Assembly (NCBI GenBank): GCA_022510465.1
Contig: JAFLTJ010000016.1
Coordinates: forward strand, 1 to 41,488
From: Muribaculaceae bacterium
Lineage (GTDB): Bacteria > Bacteroidota > Bacteroidia > Bacteroidales > Muribaculaceae
Direction of reading: 5' to 3'
Length of the DNA: 41,488 nucleotides
Positions 24,924 to 34,100 of the stretch are shown here, piece after piece (the first letter of the stretch is position 1; every line of letters starts with the position of its first letter). A program made the translations under genes and the position numbers. Under the pieces are notes generated by a model, which was not told the DNA's origin, did no database searches, and was given only the letters and a program-made list of their open reading frames with translations.

Positions 24924-26081
24924 TTAATTAGCGCTATCCGAATAGTAAGCTCCGGCAAGTGGGCGACCATTGTAGGTCATCGACATCGTTTGCCCGTATG
25001 CTCCGGCGCTGCGAATAGCCAGCAGGTCGCCACGACGAGCCTCTGCTATCGGGATATTACAGCCAAAACTATCCGAAGTTTCGCAAATCGGCCCTACTAT
25101 CTCATATTCACGCGTTGGCCCGTAGCTTGACAGATTTTGTATCAGATGCTGCGCCTGATAGAAAGCCGGGCGTATCAAGTCATTAAACCCGGCATCGATA
25201 ATGGCAAATTTTTTGTTCACTCCCTCCTTTACATACAGCACTCGGCTAATCAATGAACCACATTCGGCCACAATCGAACGCCCCAACTCAAAATGAATTG
25301 TCTGATTTTGTGATAGTTTCAAATAATTCTTAAACAAATCAAAATATTCACCGAAATCAGGAATCGGATTTGCATCCGGATTTTCATAATCCACGCCCAA
25401 ACCGCCGCCAACATTTATTGAGCGGAAATTTATACCCCGCTTGGCATACTCTTTAACCATGCTGTTAACACGATAACACAACAGCACAAACGGCTCCCCT
25501 ATTGTTATCTGAGACCCGATATGAAAATGCAATCCAGCCAGGTCAATCCATGGCGACTCAACGGCGCGGTTTACAATCGGCGCCAATAATCTATGGTCAA
25601 TACCAAATTTATTCTCGTCAAGGCCGGTTGTTATATAGTGATGTGTATGAGCGTCGATATCGGGATTAACCCTTAGAGCAACCGTTGCAACTTTGCCCAA
25701 CCGCTCCGAAATCTGCATTATCACTTCCAGTTCCGGTTCGCTTTCCACATTAAACATTCCTATTCCGGCATTCAGGCCCATTTCAATCTCGACATCGGTC
25801 TTTCCAACTCCGGCAAACATTATATCCTCGGCCTTAAAACCGGCGGCCAATGCCAATTGTATTTCCCCACCACTGACGCAGTCGGCTCCAAACCCGGCTT
25901 CGGCTATCGCTTTCAAAATCTCATAGTTGGCATTTGCCTTGACCGCATAATGAACCTTAAAGCGGCCGTCTCCGCTTGTCGCGTCACACACAGCCCTAAG
26001 CGTGGCTTTCAGCAAATCCATATCATAATAATAGAACGGCGTGTCAAGGCCCTTAAATCGTTCAAGTGGAAACTGTGTCAT
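24924..26081 (-). CDS. lysA: Diaminopimelate decarboxylase
   Basis: PLP enzyme converting meso-diaminopimelate to L-lysine and CO2, the last step of lysine synthesis. The 385 residues show the PLP lysine K48 in VHYAVKANAN, the SGGEIQLAL block, the LHFHIGSQ segment, the phosphate-binding SINVGGGLGVDY, ELGRSIVAECG and the active-site GPICETSDSFG near the C-terminus. The length is a little below the 400-420 of many homologues, but no motif is missing. It lies 30 nt downstream of lysC on the same strand and is probably in one transcript with lysC and the ABC ATPase. I see no lysine riboswitch upstream of either gene. Confidence 0.96.
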   Translation of the reverse strand: MTQFPLERFKGLDTPFYYYDMDLLKATLRAVCDATSGDGRFKVHYAVKANANYEILKAIAEAGFGADCVSGGEIQLALAAGFKAEDIMFAGVGKTDVEIEMGLNAGIGMFNVESEPELEVIMQISERLGKVATVALRVNPDIDAHTHHYITTGLDENKFGIDHRLLAPIVNRAVESPWIDLAGLHFHIGSQITIGEPFVLLCYRVNSMVKEYAKRGINFRSINVGGGLGVDYENPDANPIPDFGEYFDLFKNYLKLSQNQTIHFELGRSIVAECGSLISRVLYVKEGVNKKFAIIDAGFNDLIRPAFYQAQHLIQNLSSYGPTREYEIVGPICETSDSFGCNIPIAEARRGDLLAIRSAGAYGQTMSMTYNGRPLAGAYYSDSAN

Positions 26082-26111
26082 CTAAAATATATTTTTTATT
26101 AATTAGTTATA

Positions 26112-27425
26112 CTACCCAAATAAGTGTCGGCTCAGTTGATTTAAAGCTCTGACTTTATCTTCCTTCTTTACCAAAAAAGATATATTAAAATTACTACCGC
26201 CATAGCTAATCATCCTCACCGGGACATCGCGCAAAGCATCAAGAGCTCGCGACTCAAATCCACAATTCTGCCACTCGAGGTCACCTACAACACAGATAAT
26301 AACCATATCGCGGTCCACCGTCACATCCCCAAGTTTACTCAAATCGTCGACTATATTCTCAAGATACCTATGATTATCAACCGTTACCGACACGCCAACT
26401 TCCGATGTGGCAACCATATCTACCGACGTTCGGTAATTATCAAATATCTCAAACACTTTTCTCATAAAACCGTGGGCCAGCAACATTCTTCCGCTTTTTA
26501 TCTTTATAGCCGTAATATTGTCTTTTGCCGCAACAGCCTTTATAGTATGGGTTTTAGGCGTATTATATATAAGTGTTCCTTTGGCCTCGGGCTGCATCGT
26601 ATTTAGTAGTCTTACCGGAAGATTATTCTCCCGAGCCGGCAGGATACAGGTTGGATGCAATATTTTGGCACCGAAATAGGCAAGCTCGGCCGCCTCATCA
26701 AAGTGCAATTCATTAACCGGCCTGGTATTGGGAACAAATCGAGGGTCATTATTATGCATTCCGTCAATATCGGTCCAGATTTCAACCTCTTCGGCATTTA
26801 TGGCACATCCGGCCAACGACGCAGTATAGTCACTCCCTCCTCGGCGCAGATTATCCACCTCGCCTCGGGCATTCAGACAAATGTATCCTTGGGTCAAATA
26901 AAGGTCCGCACCCTTGTTTTCGTCAATAAGCCTCGTTAGATTGCTTTTTATATAGAGAGTATCGGGCTCCTCGTTTGCATCAACACGCATATATTCCAGG
27001 GCCGGAATCATAGCTACATTACACCCCGATTCCCTCAGATAATAATACATCAGCGCCGTCGACATCAGCTCGCCCTGCGCCAAAATGCGCTTCTCCCCCC
27101 GTTCATCCAAGGGAGTGTTAAAGTGGGCCGTTATTGTGGCAAAACAATCCTCTATTGCACCTACTGCTTTATGCTTGGATTCATCCGTTGCATAAAGTTC
27201 ATCTATTATTGCTGCATATTTTCTACGCAAACCGTCTATAATGTCATTTGCGCTTCGGCTGTCATTGCCATAAAGACATCCGCTCACACTGACAAGCGTA
27301 TTTGTTGTCCCCGACATTGCCGACAGCACTACAAGATTGCAGCCTCGCCCCATTATTAGCGATGCCACCTTCTTGATACGTTCTGCCGTTCCAACCGACG
27401 TACCGCCAAACTTCAATACCTTCAT
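26112..27425 (-). CDS. lysC: Aspartate kinase (monofunctional)
   Basis: First enzyme of the aspartate pathway: aspartate + ATP gives 4-phosphoaspartate, feeding lysine, diaminopimelate, threonine and methionine. The kinase domain begins MKVLKFGGTSVG and includes TQGYICLNARGEVDNLRRGGSDYTASL and EIWTDIDGMHNNDPR. Two C-terminal ACT modules follow from about residue 300, the first with MLLAHGFMRKVFEIFDNYRTSVDMVATSEVGVSV. At 437 residues it is the monofunctional type with no fused homoserine dehydrogenase. It starts 16 nt after the ftsE-like gene and ends 30 nt before lysA. Pairing lysC with lysA suggests lysine/DAP-directed expression and probably lysine feedback through the ACT domains; the effector is inferred. 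Confidence 0.95.
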   Translation of the reverse strand: MKVLKFGGTSVGTAERIKKVASLIMGRGCNLVVLSAMSGTTNTLVSVSGCLYGNDSRSANDIIDGLRRKYAAIIDELYATDESKHKAVGAIEDCFATITAHFNTPLDERGEKRILAQGELMSTALMYYYLRESGCNVAMIPALEYMRVDANEEPDTLYIKSNLTRLIDENKGADLYLTQGYICLNARGEVDNLRRGGSDYTASLAGCAINAEEVEIWTDIDGMHNNDPRFVPNTRPVNELHFDEAAELAYFGAKILHPTCILPARENNLPVRLLNTMQPEAKGTLIYNTPKTHTIKAVAAKDNITAIKIKSGRMLLAHGFMRKVFEIFDNYRTSVDMVATSEVGVSVTVDNHRYLENIVDDLSKLGDVTVDRDMVIICVVGDLEWQNCGFESRALDALRDVPVRMISYGGSNFNISFLVKKEDKVRALNQLSRHLFG

Positions 27426-27441
27426 ATCTGTATATCAAAAT

Positions 27442-28119
27442 CTAAATAGCCTCCTCTATCAGCTGCTTGTTATCTATTCTCAGCACACGCGCCGGAAACA
27501 TCTCCACCAACTGCAAATTATGAGTCCCCATAACCACTGCCACTCCTTTATCCGAAATACGTTGCAACAGCGCCACAATCTGTTCGCCGGTTTCAGGGTC
27601 CAGGTTTCCCGTTGGTTCATCGGCCAAAATCAGTTTAGGATGATTCAACAACGCTCTGGCTATAACCATACGCTGCTGCTCGCCACCCGACAGTTCGTGG
27701 GGCATTTTATAACTCTTGTTAAGCATCCCAACCTCTTTCAACACCTGTTCTATGCGCTCCCCTATCTGCTGCTTGTCATCCCAGCCGGTGGCCCGAAGCA
27801 CAAACTCCAGATTTGCTTGAATCGTGCGGTCGGTCAACAGCCTGAAATCCTGAAAAACAATACCTATCTCGCGGCGCAAATATGGCACCTCGCTCCTTTT
27901 TAGTAACGACATGTCGCGCCCGAGAACTATTGCCGAACCCGCTTTCACCGGCACCTCGGCATACATCGATTTGAGCAACGTGCTTTTACCGCTACCCACT
28001 CGCCCTATCAGGTAAACCATTTCGCCATCATTAATACGCAGATTCACATTTCTGAGAACAACATGTTCCTGACGGCTCAGCTCAACCTTCTTATATTCTA
28101 TTATTGGGGAAGAATCCAT
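27442..28119 (-). CDS. ftsE: FtsE-like ABC transporter ATP-binding protein
   Basis: A 225-residue ABC ATPase with intact motifs: Walker A GRVGSGKSTLLK, Q-loop VFQDFRLL, signature LSGGEQQRMVIARALL, Walker B LILADEPTGNLD and switch His in VMGTHNLQLV. The closest group by these motifs is FtsE/LolD/MacB. FtsE is preferred because it is the single-gene form usual in Bacteroidota and because of its context with DAP/lysine genes, but its usual membrane partner FtsX is not next to it. Known: FtsEX couples ATP hydrolysis to activation of peptidoglycan hydrolases at the division site. It is the first gene of the probable ftsE-lysC-lysA unit. No clear -33/-7 box is visible in the 112 nt upstream of it. 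Confidence 0.75.
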   Translation of the reverse strand: MDSSPIIEYKKVELSRQEHVVLRNVNLRINDGEMVYLIGRVGSGKSTLLKSMYAEVPVKAGSAIVLGRDMSLLKRSEVPYLRREIGIVFQDFRLLTDRTIQANLEFVLRATGWDDKQQIGERIEQVLKEVGMLNKSYKMPHELSGGEQQRMVIARALLNHPKLILADEPTGNLDPETGEQIVALLQRISDKGVAVVMGTHNLQLVEMFPARVLRIDNKQLIEEAI

Positions 28120-28152
28120 GAACAGATTTTTTCTTAACTATCTATCAATCAA

Positions 28153-28178
28153 CAAGCCGATGCAATTGCGTCGGCTTG
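28153..28178 (-). terminator. Hairpin after rpoD, probable terminator
   Basis: An 11-bp inverted repeat caagccgatgc/gcgtcggcttg with an aatt loop and one G:U-type mismatch, placed 54 nt after the rpoD stop on the minus strand. On the minus strand it is followed by ttgttgattgat, a poor T tract, so its efficiency is uncertain. Confidence 0.6.
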
Positions 28179-28231
28179 CTAAGTTGCTTTAAAATGTATT
28201 TATCAATACCTTTATCTACATCATGCCGTCG

Positions 28232-29092
28232 CTACTGTCCCAAATAAGGCTTTAAAAGACGACTTTTAGAACCCTTTAAGCGGCGTATTGCTTTCTCCTT
28301 AATCTGGCGAACGCGCTCACGAGTCAGGTCAAATTTCGCCCCAATCTCCTCAAGTGTCATTTCCTGACAACCTATGCCAAAAAACATCTTCAGGATTTCA
28401 CGCTCGCGTTCCTGCAATTGGCGCAATGCTCGGTCAACCTCCTTCGACAGTGACTCCTGGCTCAACGTAGAGTCGGCCATCGGGCTGTCATCATTTGTTA
28501 AAACATCGAGCAGACTGTTATCCTCTCCCTCTACAAATGGCGCATCAACCGATATGTGTCGACCCGAAACCTTAAGCGTATCGGCAATCTTATCCACCGG
28601 AACATCAAGACGCTCGGCAAGCTCCTCAGGCGAGGGGCGGCGCTCATGCTCCTGTTCAAACTTGGATAATGCTTTGCTTATTTTATTTAGCGAACCAACC
28701 TGATTCAGCGGCAGTCTGACTATACGCGACTGCTCGGCAAGGGCCTGGAGTATCGACTGACGAATCCACCAAACGGCGTATGAAATAAATTTAAAGCCTC
28801 GGGTCTCGTCAAACTTCTGCGCAGCCTTAATCAGACCCAAATTCCCCTCATTTATCAAATCGGGAAGACTTAAGCCTTGGTTCTGATACTGCTTCGCAAC
28901 CGAAACCACAAATCGTAGATTAGCGCGCGTCAACTTATCCAAAGCCGCCTGATCGCCCTGGCGAATACGTTGTGCAAGCTCTACCTCCTCCTCTACCGAA
29001 ATTAGCTCTTCCCGGCCTATTTCCTGAAGATACTTATCAAGCGATGCACTCTCTCGATTGGTGATTGATTTGGTAATCTTTAATTGTCTCAT
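28232..29092 (-). CDS. rpoD: Primary RNA polymerase sigma factor (sigma-70 family, Bacteroidota type)
   Basis: Housekeeping sigma factor that directs RNA polymerase to the -33/-7 promoters of this phylum. It is only 286 residues, lacking region 1.1 and the large non-conserved insert of E. coli sigma-70, as in Bacteroides sigma-ABfr. Region 1.2 is near [16 protein letters not shown]. Region 2 spans [57 protein letters not shown], region 3 is near [13 protein letters not shown], and region 4.2 is [28 protein letters not shown]. It is flanked by its own promoter and a downstream hairpin, so it is monocistronic. It is likely essential. Confidence 0.97.
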   Translation of the reverse strand: MRQLKITKSITNRESASLDKYLQEIGREELISVEEEVELAQRIRQGDQAALDKLTRANLRFVVSVAKQYQNQGLSLPDLINEGNLGLIKAAQKFDETRGFKFISYAVWWIRQSILQALAEQSRIVRLPLNQVGSLNKISKALSKFEQEHERRPSPEELAERLDVPVDKIADTLKVSGRHISVDAPFVEGEDNSLLDVLTNDDSPMADSTLSQESLSKEVDRALRQLQEREREILKMFFGIGCQEMTLEEIGAKFDLTRERVRQIKEKAIRRLKGSKSRLLKPYLGQ

Positions 29093-29116
29093 TTGCTATA
29101 TAGAGATTTAATCGCG

Positions 29117-29148
29117 CAAAGTTACTAAATTTTCAGCTACTATACAAT
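29117..29148 (-). promoter_or_regulatory. rpoD promoter
   Basis: On the minus strand: ATTG (29148-29145), 20 nt, then TAACTTTG (29124-29117). The -7 is a perfect TAnnTTTG and the -33 a TTG match. It starts 24 nt before the rpoD ATG, so the leader is very short. Confidence 0.75.
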
Positions 29149-29169
29149 AGCTCCAACACATTTTTTGCA

Positions 29170-29212
29170 CAAAATAAGCGGGACATACAACCCTGATTGG
29201 CATGCCCCGCTT
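29170..29212 (-). terminator. Terminator of the phosphohexomutase gene
   Basis: An 11-bp inverted repeat, aagcggg-x-cat at 29176-29186 and atg-x-cccgctt at 29202-29212, with one mismatch and a 15-nt loop. On the minus strand it is followed by attttg, and it lies 23 nt after the stop codon of the phosphohexomutase, so it ends that transcript before the rpoD promoter. Confidence 0.7.
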
Positions 29213-29234
29213 AAACCACTATTGTTTTATTCCC

Positions 29235-30986
29235 TTATGCTATGCCAAGCGACTTCTTTACAGCCTCTATATCCTTGACTGCCTGGGCATTTACCTTATC
29301 ATAATCGGCCGCTGTCTCCATCTTGCCCTTAACCTCCATATAGAATTTGATTTTGGGCTCTGTACCCGACGGGCGGATAGAAACCTTGTAGCCGTCTACT
29401 GTGAAATACTGCAATACATTGCTCGTTGCCGGCATATCCAGTTTAGTCACGGCGCCTGTCTTAACGTTAGTCTCGGTCAACGCCTCATAATCCTTGATAA
29501 TGACAATCTCACTGCCACCCAATTCTTTTGGAGGATTATTGCGGAAATTAACCATCATTTCCTGAATCTCCTCGGCACCGGTCTTTCCGGGACGTACAAC
29601 CGACACTCCCTCCTCATGGCTGAATCCATACTTGATATAAATATCCTGCACCATAGCAAGGAAATCCTGGCCTTTATCCTTTGCCCATGCACATGCTTCG
29701 GCAAGCAAAGAAACCGCCGAAACCGCATCCTTGTCTCTCACAAACGTTTCGCCCAAGAATCCATAGCTCTCCTCGCCACCGCCAAGATAACGCATTGTAT
29801 TCTCATTCTTGCGCATCACATCGGCAATCCACTTGAATCCGGTGTAGCAGTCATACATCTTCACACCCTGAGCATCGGCAATTGCCTTTATTGCCTCGGT
29901 AGTCACAATCGTCTTTACAACATATTCGTTACCCTTAAGTAACCCAAGTTCATTGTTGCGGGTAATGATATAGTTAACCAATATCATCACAATCTGGTTT
30001 CCGTTGAGCAACACATATTCGCCCGACGAATCGCGGATTACACACCCAACGCGGTCAGCATCCGGGTCCGAGGCCATAATCAAGTCTGCACCCACTTCCT
30101 TTGCCTTCGCTATCGCCATCGCCATTGCCGAGGGAACCTCCGGATTGGGCGATACAACCGTTGAGAAATTACCGTCGGGAATATCCTGTTCAGGCACATG
30201 AATAATATTTGTAAAGCCAAAATTCTTAAGTGAATCAGGGATAAGCTTTACACCAGTTCCATGAATCGGAGTGTAAACAATCTTGAGGTCACTGTGACGC
30301 TTAATCGAATCGGGGCTAAGCGACAGTTCCTTAATCTTGTCAAGATATATCTTGTCGATATCCTCCCCTATGATTTGAATCTTAGACTTATCACCTTGGA
30401 ACTTAATTTCATCTGCTCCCGATATCGCGTTTACGCTGTCTATGATACCCTTATCGTGGGGGAACAGCACCTGGGCGCCATCTTCCCAGTAAGCCTTATA
30501 GCCATTGTATTCTTTCGGATTGTGTGATGCCGTGATGTTAACACCGCTTTGACAGCCTAAATGGCGAATTGCAAACGAAAGTTCGGGTGTTGGGCGGAAA
30601 CTGTCAAAAAGATAAACCTTGATTCCGTTAGCCGAGAATATGTCAGCCACAACCTCTGCAAATTTACGGCTGTTGTTTCTAACATCGTGACCAACTACAA
30701 CCTTTATCTCGTCAAGATTTGCAAAATTCTTCTTCAGATAATTGGCAAGACCCTGAGTTGCCGCACCAACCGTGTAGATATTCATGCGGTTTGACCCGGC
30801 GCCCATAATGCCACGAAGACCTCCGGTACCGAATTCCAAATCCTTATAGAACGATTCTATCAACTCGGTTGCATCTTCAGCTTCCATCATTCTCCTCACT
30901 TCAGCTTGAGTCTCCGAGTCATACGCATCCCCGAGCCACACCTGAGCTTTCGCTCTTACCTGCTCTATCAATTCTTTGTTTTCCAT
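29235..30986 (-). CDS. Phosphoglucomutase/phosphomannomutase (alpha-D-phosphohexomutase)
   Basis: Interconverts hexose 1- and 6-phosphates, for glycogen, sugar nucleotide and capsule precursor supply. The 583-residue length matches the PgcA/PGM2-like branch and not the ~450-residue ManB/GlmM branch. Visible motifs: phosphoserine loop VNITASHNPKEYNGYK (Ser near 153), metal loop ASDPDADRVG (near 310), sugar-binding loop GGGEESYGF and phosphate-binding RPSGTEPKIKFYM near the C-terminus. The substrate preference (glucose versus mannose or deoxyribose) is not decided by these motifs. The gene is monocistronic, with a full-match promoter at 31032-31062 and a hairpin at its end. Confidence 0.93.
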   Translation of the reverse strand: MENKELIEQVRAKAQVWLGDAYDSETQAEVRRMMEAEDATELIESFYKDLEFGTGGLRGIMGAGSNRMNIYTVGAATQGLANYLKKNFANLDEIKVVVGHDVRNNSRKFAEVVADIFSANGIKVYLFDSFRPTPELSFAIRHLGCQSGVNITASHNPKEYNGYKAYWEDGAQVLFPHDKGIIDSVNAISGADEIKFQGDKSKIQIIGEDIDKIYLDKIKELSLSPDSIKRHSDLKIVYTPIHGTGVKLIPDSLKNFGFTNIIHVPEQDIPDGNFSTVVSPNPEVPSAMAMAIAKAKEVGADLIMASDPDADRVGCVIRDSSGEYVLLNGNQIVMILVNYIITRNNELGLLKGNEYVVKTIVTTEAIKAIADAQGVKMYDCYTGFKWIADVMRKNENTMRYLGGGEESYGFLGETFVRDKDAVSAVSLLAEACAWAKDKGQDFLAMVQDIYIKYGFSHEEGVSVVRPGKTGAEEIQEMMVNFRNNPPKELGGSEIVIIKDYEALTETNVKTGAVTKLDMPATSNVLQYFTVDGYKVSIRPSGTEPKIKFYMEVKGKMETAADYDKVNAQAVKDIEAVKKSLGIA

Positions 30987-31031
30987 TTTATTATGTTTAG
31001 GTTAATTATATACTCAAAAAGGTAATCACGT

Positions 31032-31062
31032 CAAAATTAATCAATATTCTTGATTTAACAAA
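31032..31062 (-). promoter_or_regulatory. Promoter of the phosphohexomutase gene, full -33/-7 match
   Basis: On the minus strand: TTTG (31062-31059), 19 nt, then TAATTTTG (31039-31032). It lies 45 nt upstream of the start codon and 52 nt past the end of sprA, in the 127-nt gap between them. Confidence 0.8.
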
Positions 31063-31113
31063 GTCAATGCAAAAGTTTTTATCAAATTAAACAGCAATTA
31101 TATGGCAAATTCC

Positions 31114-34100
31114 TTATCGAGCCAACGAAAGATTGATATTGAAACCAACCGACGTATTGGTAGTTGGATATGCCGAAGAACTAACCAATGGCGTATTTAT
31201 CTGGTGGTCAAAGAAAAACGCAAGAGTCAGACGACGGCTCATAATATAATTGGCCGTGAAATTAATAGTCACCGAGCGAGTTCCATTTGTAGCCTGCGCC
31301 GAGTTGGTATCAAGACGCCTTATCAGGCCCTGCGACTGCTGGTATGAAAAATCGGCATTCAACGAAAGGTCGTTTGACACTCCCTGGCCCGACCCCTTCA
31401 TCTTTAGAACAGTGTTAAACCCTACAATCTTATACCCCATGCCGGCAGTAAGGCTGCGCGAAGTCGCCTCAACAACCTGGCCCGCCGACGTGTTAAGCGT
31501 AAGAGTCCTCGAATCCCTATACTCGGCATTGATACTCATTTCATTCTTGAGCGTGACATTCACCCCTATTAGCGGAGCAAACTTTTCGGTTATCGCAACC
31601 GACGAGATATTGTATGGCGACGATGGTATGGGATTACCCGAGAGTTCGTCGAGCGCAAATCCGATATTGCTGCCGTCGGCCGATATCCAGTTAAGATAAG
31701 ACGAATAAGACCCAACCGAATAGGTACACTGATAGGCATGCGTCAGCGTAAACGTCTTAAACCACTTGCGCATATTGCCAAGGTTAACAAATCCGTCATA
31801 TGTTATTCGCCAGTTTGGCAACATCTCGGCAAGTGCCGGGAATGGCGACAGATACTGCTTCTCCACACTCGTTCCCGTATACGCAGCTATAAACGCCGGT
31901 ATCAACACATCGCTACCCGTTGTCGACACAGTTCCAACCTCCGGATTAAACACCTGACCCGCATTGATATTGCCATCCATAAATCCCGATACAGGGTACC
32001 TCACCCCCCTGTATTGCGACTCAAACCGCTCAGCTATGACCGGTATATAATCAATAAAACGATTGAACGCATCCGAGTTATACCCCGATTCGGCATTCGA
32101 CCCACGCAGCGCCGTCGCTATCGCAACATGCGTCTTCGTGTAGCTACCCGACAATGACACCGGCGAGTTTGGATACATAAATTGAGTCTGCTGCGAGCGA
32201 TTATCAGTGCGGTTCGACGTTAATTGAATCTTAAAACCCTTGAACGGCTCTAAGTTCAACTCAAAATTAAGCTCCTCGGTCTGAGTCCAGATAGATGGCG
32301 ACGTCTGACCGTCATCCGTAATGAGCCATCCGCGCGAACGCGCCCTTTCAACATAATTTTCATCAATGAAACCAAATGCAAAATCAAGTCCGGGCGACAT
32401 TGGACCATTCGACAAGCTTTGACCGAACACATTACCTATATCAGGCCTGAATAGCGGCAGCGAGAGCGAATGAGTATTGCGGAATCTTACCGATGCATTT
32501 CGCGGCGTCATCAGCAAGCGAGTGGCATACTGCGCCACCTCCGCTATAAAGTTGCGGTCATCCTTTAGCTTCTCAACAATCGTAAACTTAAGGTTCACCG
32601 AGTCGCGCGTCAGAATCTCAACATTATTGTTGTCAACTATACGAGTCCTGACCGGATAGGGCTTTTCTCCATCAACCGTAACTGCCGTAACCTTGATTTT
32701 CTTTGTTCGCAGATTATGTTTTATCGTCAGCGTACTGTCATTGTTAAGCTGATAAGTGCGCTCAAACTGCTTCGCCTTTTTCTTTGAGCTGGCAACGCTG
32801 CGAGTGTTGGCAAATCGCTTGTTAACCTCCTTGGCATACTCCCATTTGTTGAATAGCGATTCAAAGTTAACGCGACCGTCGGCATTCCACGACGCTTGCG
32901 ATGCAACCGTGTTACCCAACGAAAGACCGTCAATCGTCGCCCCGCGGTCCCATCTATACGTCGCGTTATAGCTAACGTTTCCGGTCAGCCAGTCAAGAAC
33001 CGGAATTTGTGAGAACGGAGCCTTGTACGAGGCCACAAACGACTGATTGTAGCTCCAAGGCGTACCCATCGACCTTATACTCTGCATTACGGTATCTTTC
33101 CACTCCCTGTACCGGTCGGGGAACAGACGGCGGTTTACCTGCCCTATCGGCTCCTCAATTCGCGCCGACGTGTTTGAGTTAAACGTTACCGAAAGCGACT
33201 TCGTAAAATTCCATGTTATAGCCAATTGACGGTCCCACAAGAAATTTTTGCTGACCGAAACCGGCATTTGGAACATAACATCAGTCTCGCTGCGCGTTTG
33301 CTGCTCATAATAGTATCGCGACATCGTTGTCAGGAACGAGATTGTGTTAGGCAGATAGTTAAACTCCCAGTCCTTGAAAAACTTCAGATGCTTGCTTTTC
33401 GACTTAATAAACGAGAACGGTTTCAACTTCTTGAACATCGGAGAGTACGAATACTGGAACGAACCGCGATAGTCATTAGTATTCTCAAACTCCGTTGTCG
33501 GGTCAGTCTTGTGCTGCTTGTTATATGAAAAATTAATAGTAAAGTTTGCCGGGTCCCATGGCATAGGTCTCTTTGACCTGACATCAAAATTAAGACCCGA
33601 AATTGAGAAATTCTCAATCTTAGTCTGCTGCACTGCAAATGCATTAATCGAATCTTTCTCCTGCTTGGTCGACACCTGGTCCAGCGCATCTTTCAGCTGT
33701 ACATCCTGGTCCAGCGGGTTATATTTCGGCGACGTAACCTCCTGAGACGTTGAATAGAAAATAGGAGCCCGCAATTTGGCCGCTGCCGGCAAAAATCTAC
33801 CCGCATCCCCCTGTATTGCAAAATTCAACTGCCTGTAATCATCCAGTCGACGGTCATTCAGAGCCTGGTCAACACCGCCAAATCCGGCCGTCTCAACATG
33901 CGCGCCGACATTAACCGTTGCAATGTCACTCAACCCCACGTTCAGGTTTGCCTTGGCCGCCCAGCCCCCTTCGCTGTTAAAGTCGGTAACCTTCATCTCA
34001 TTGAGCCACACAACGCCATCTTTTGTTGTCGATGAATTATTGCGCACACCAACAAGCAACACGCGTACGTCGCTCAACGACGGATTACCAATCACACTGA

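Noticed and set aside
26082-28231. Lysine riboswitch or T-box ahead of lysA, lysC or the ABC gene
   Set aside because: The gaps are 30, 16 and 112 nt; the largest holds only the rpoD hairpin. No room for or sign of a riboswitch fold.
29202-29942. 246-aa plus-strand ORF antisense to the phosphohexomutase
   Set aside because: It mirrors the conserved coding strand of the mutase, has no recognisable domain, and runs over that gene's terminator; it is a frame shadow.
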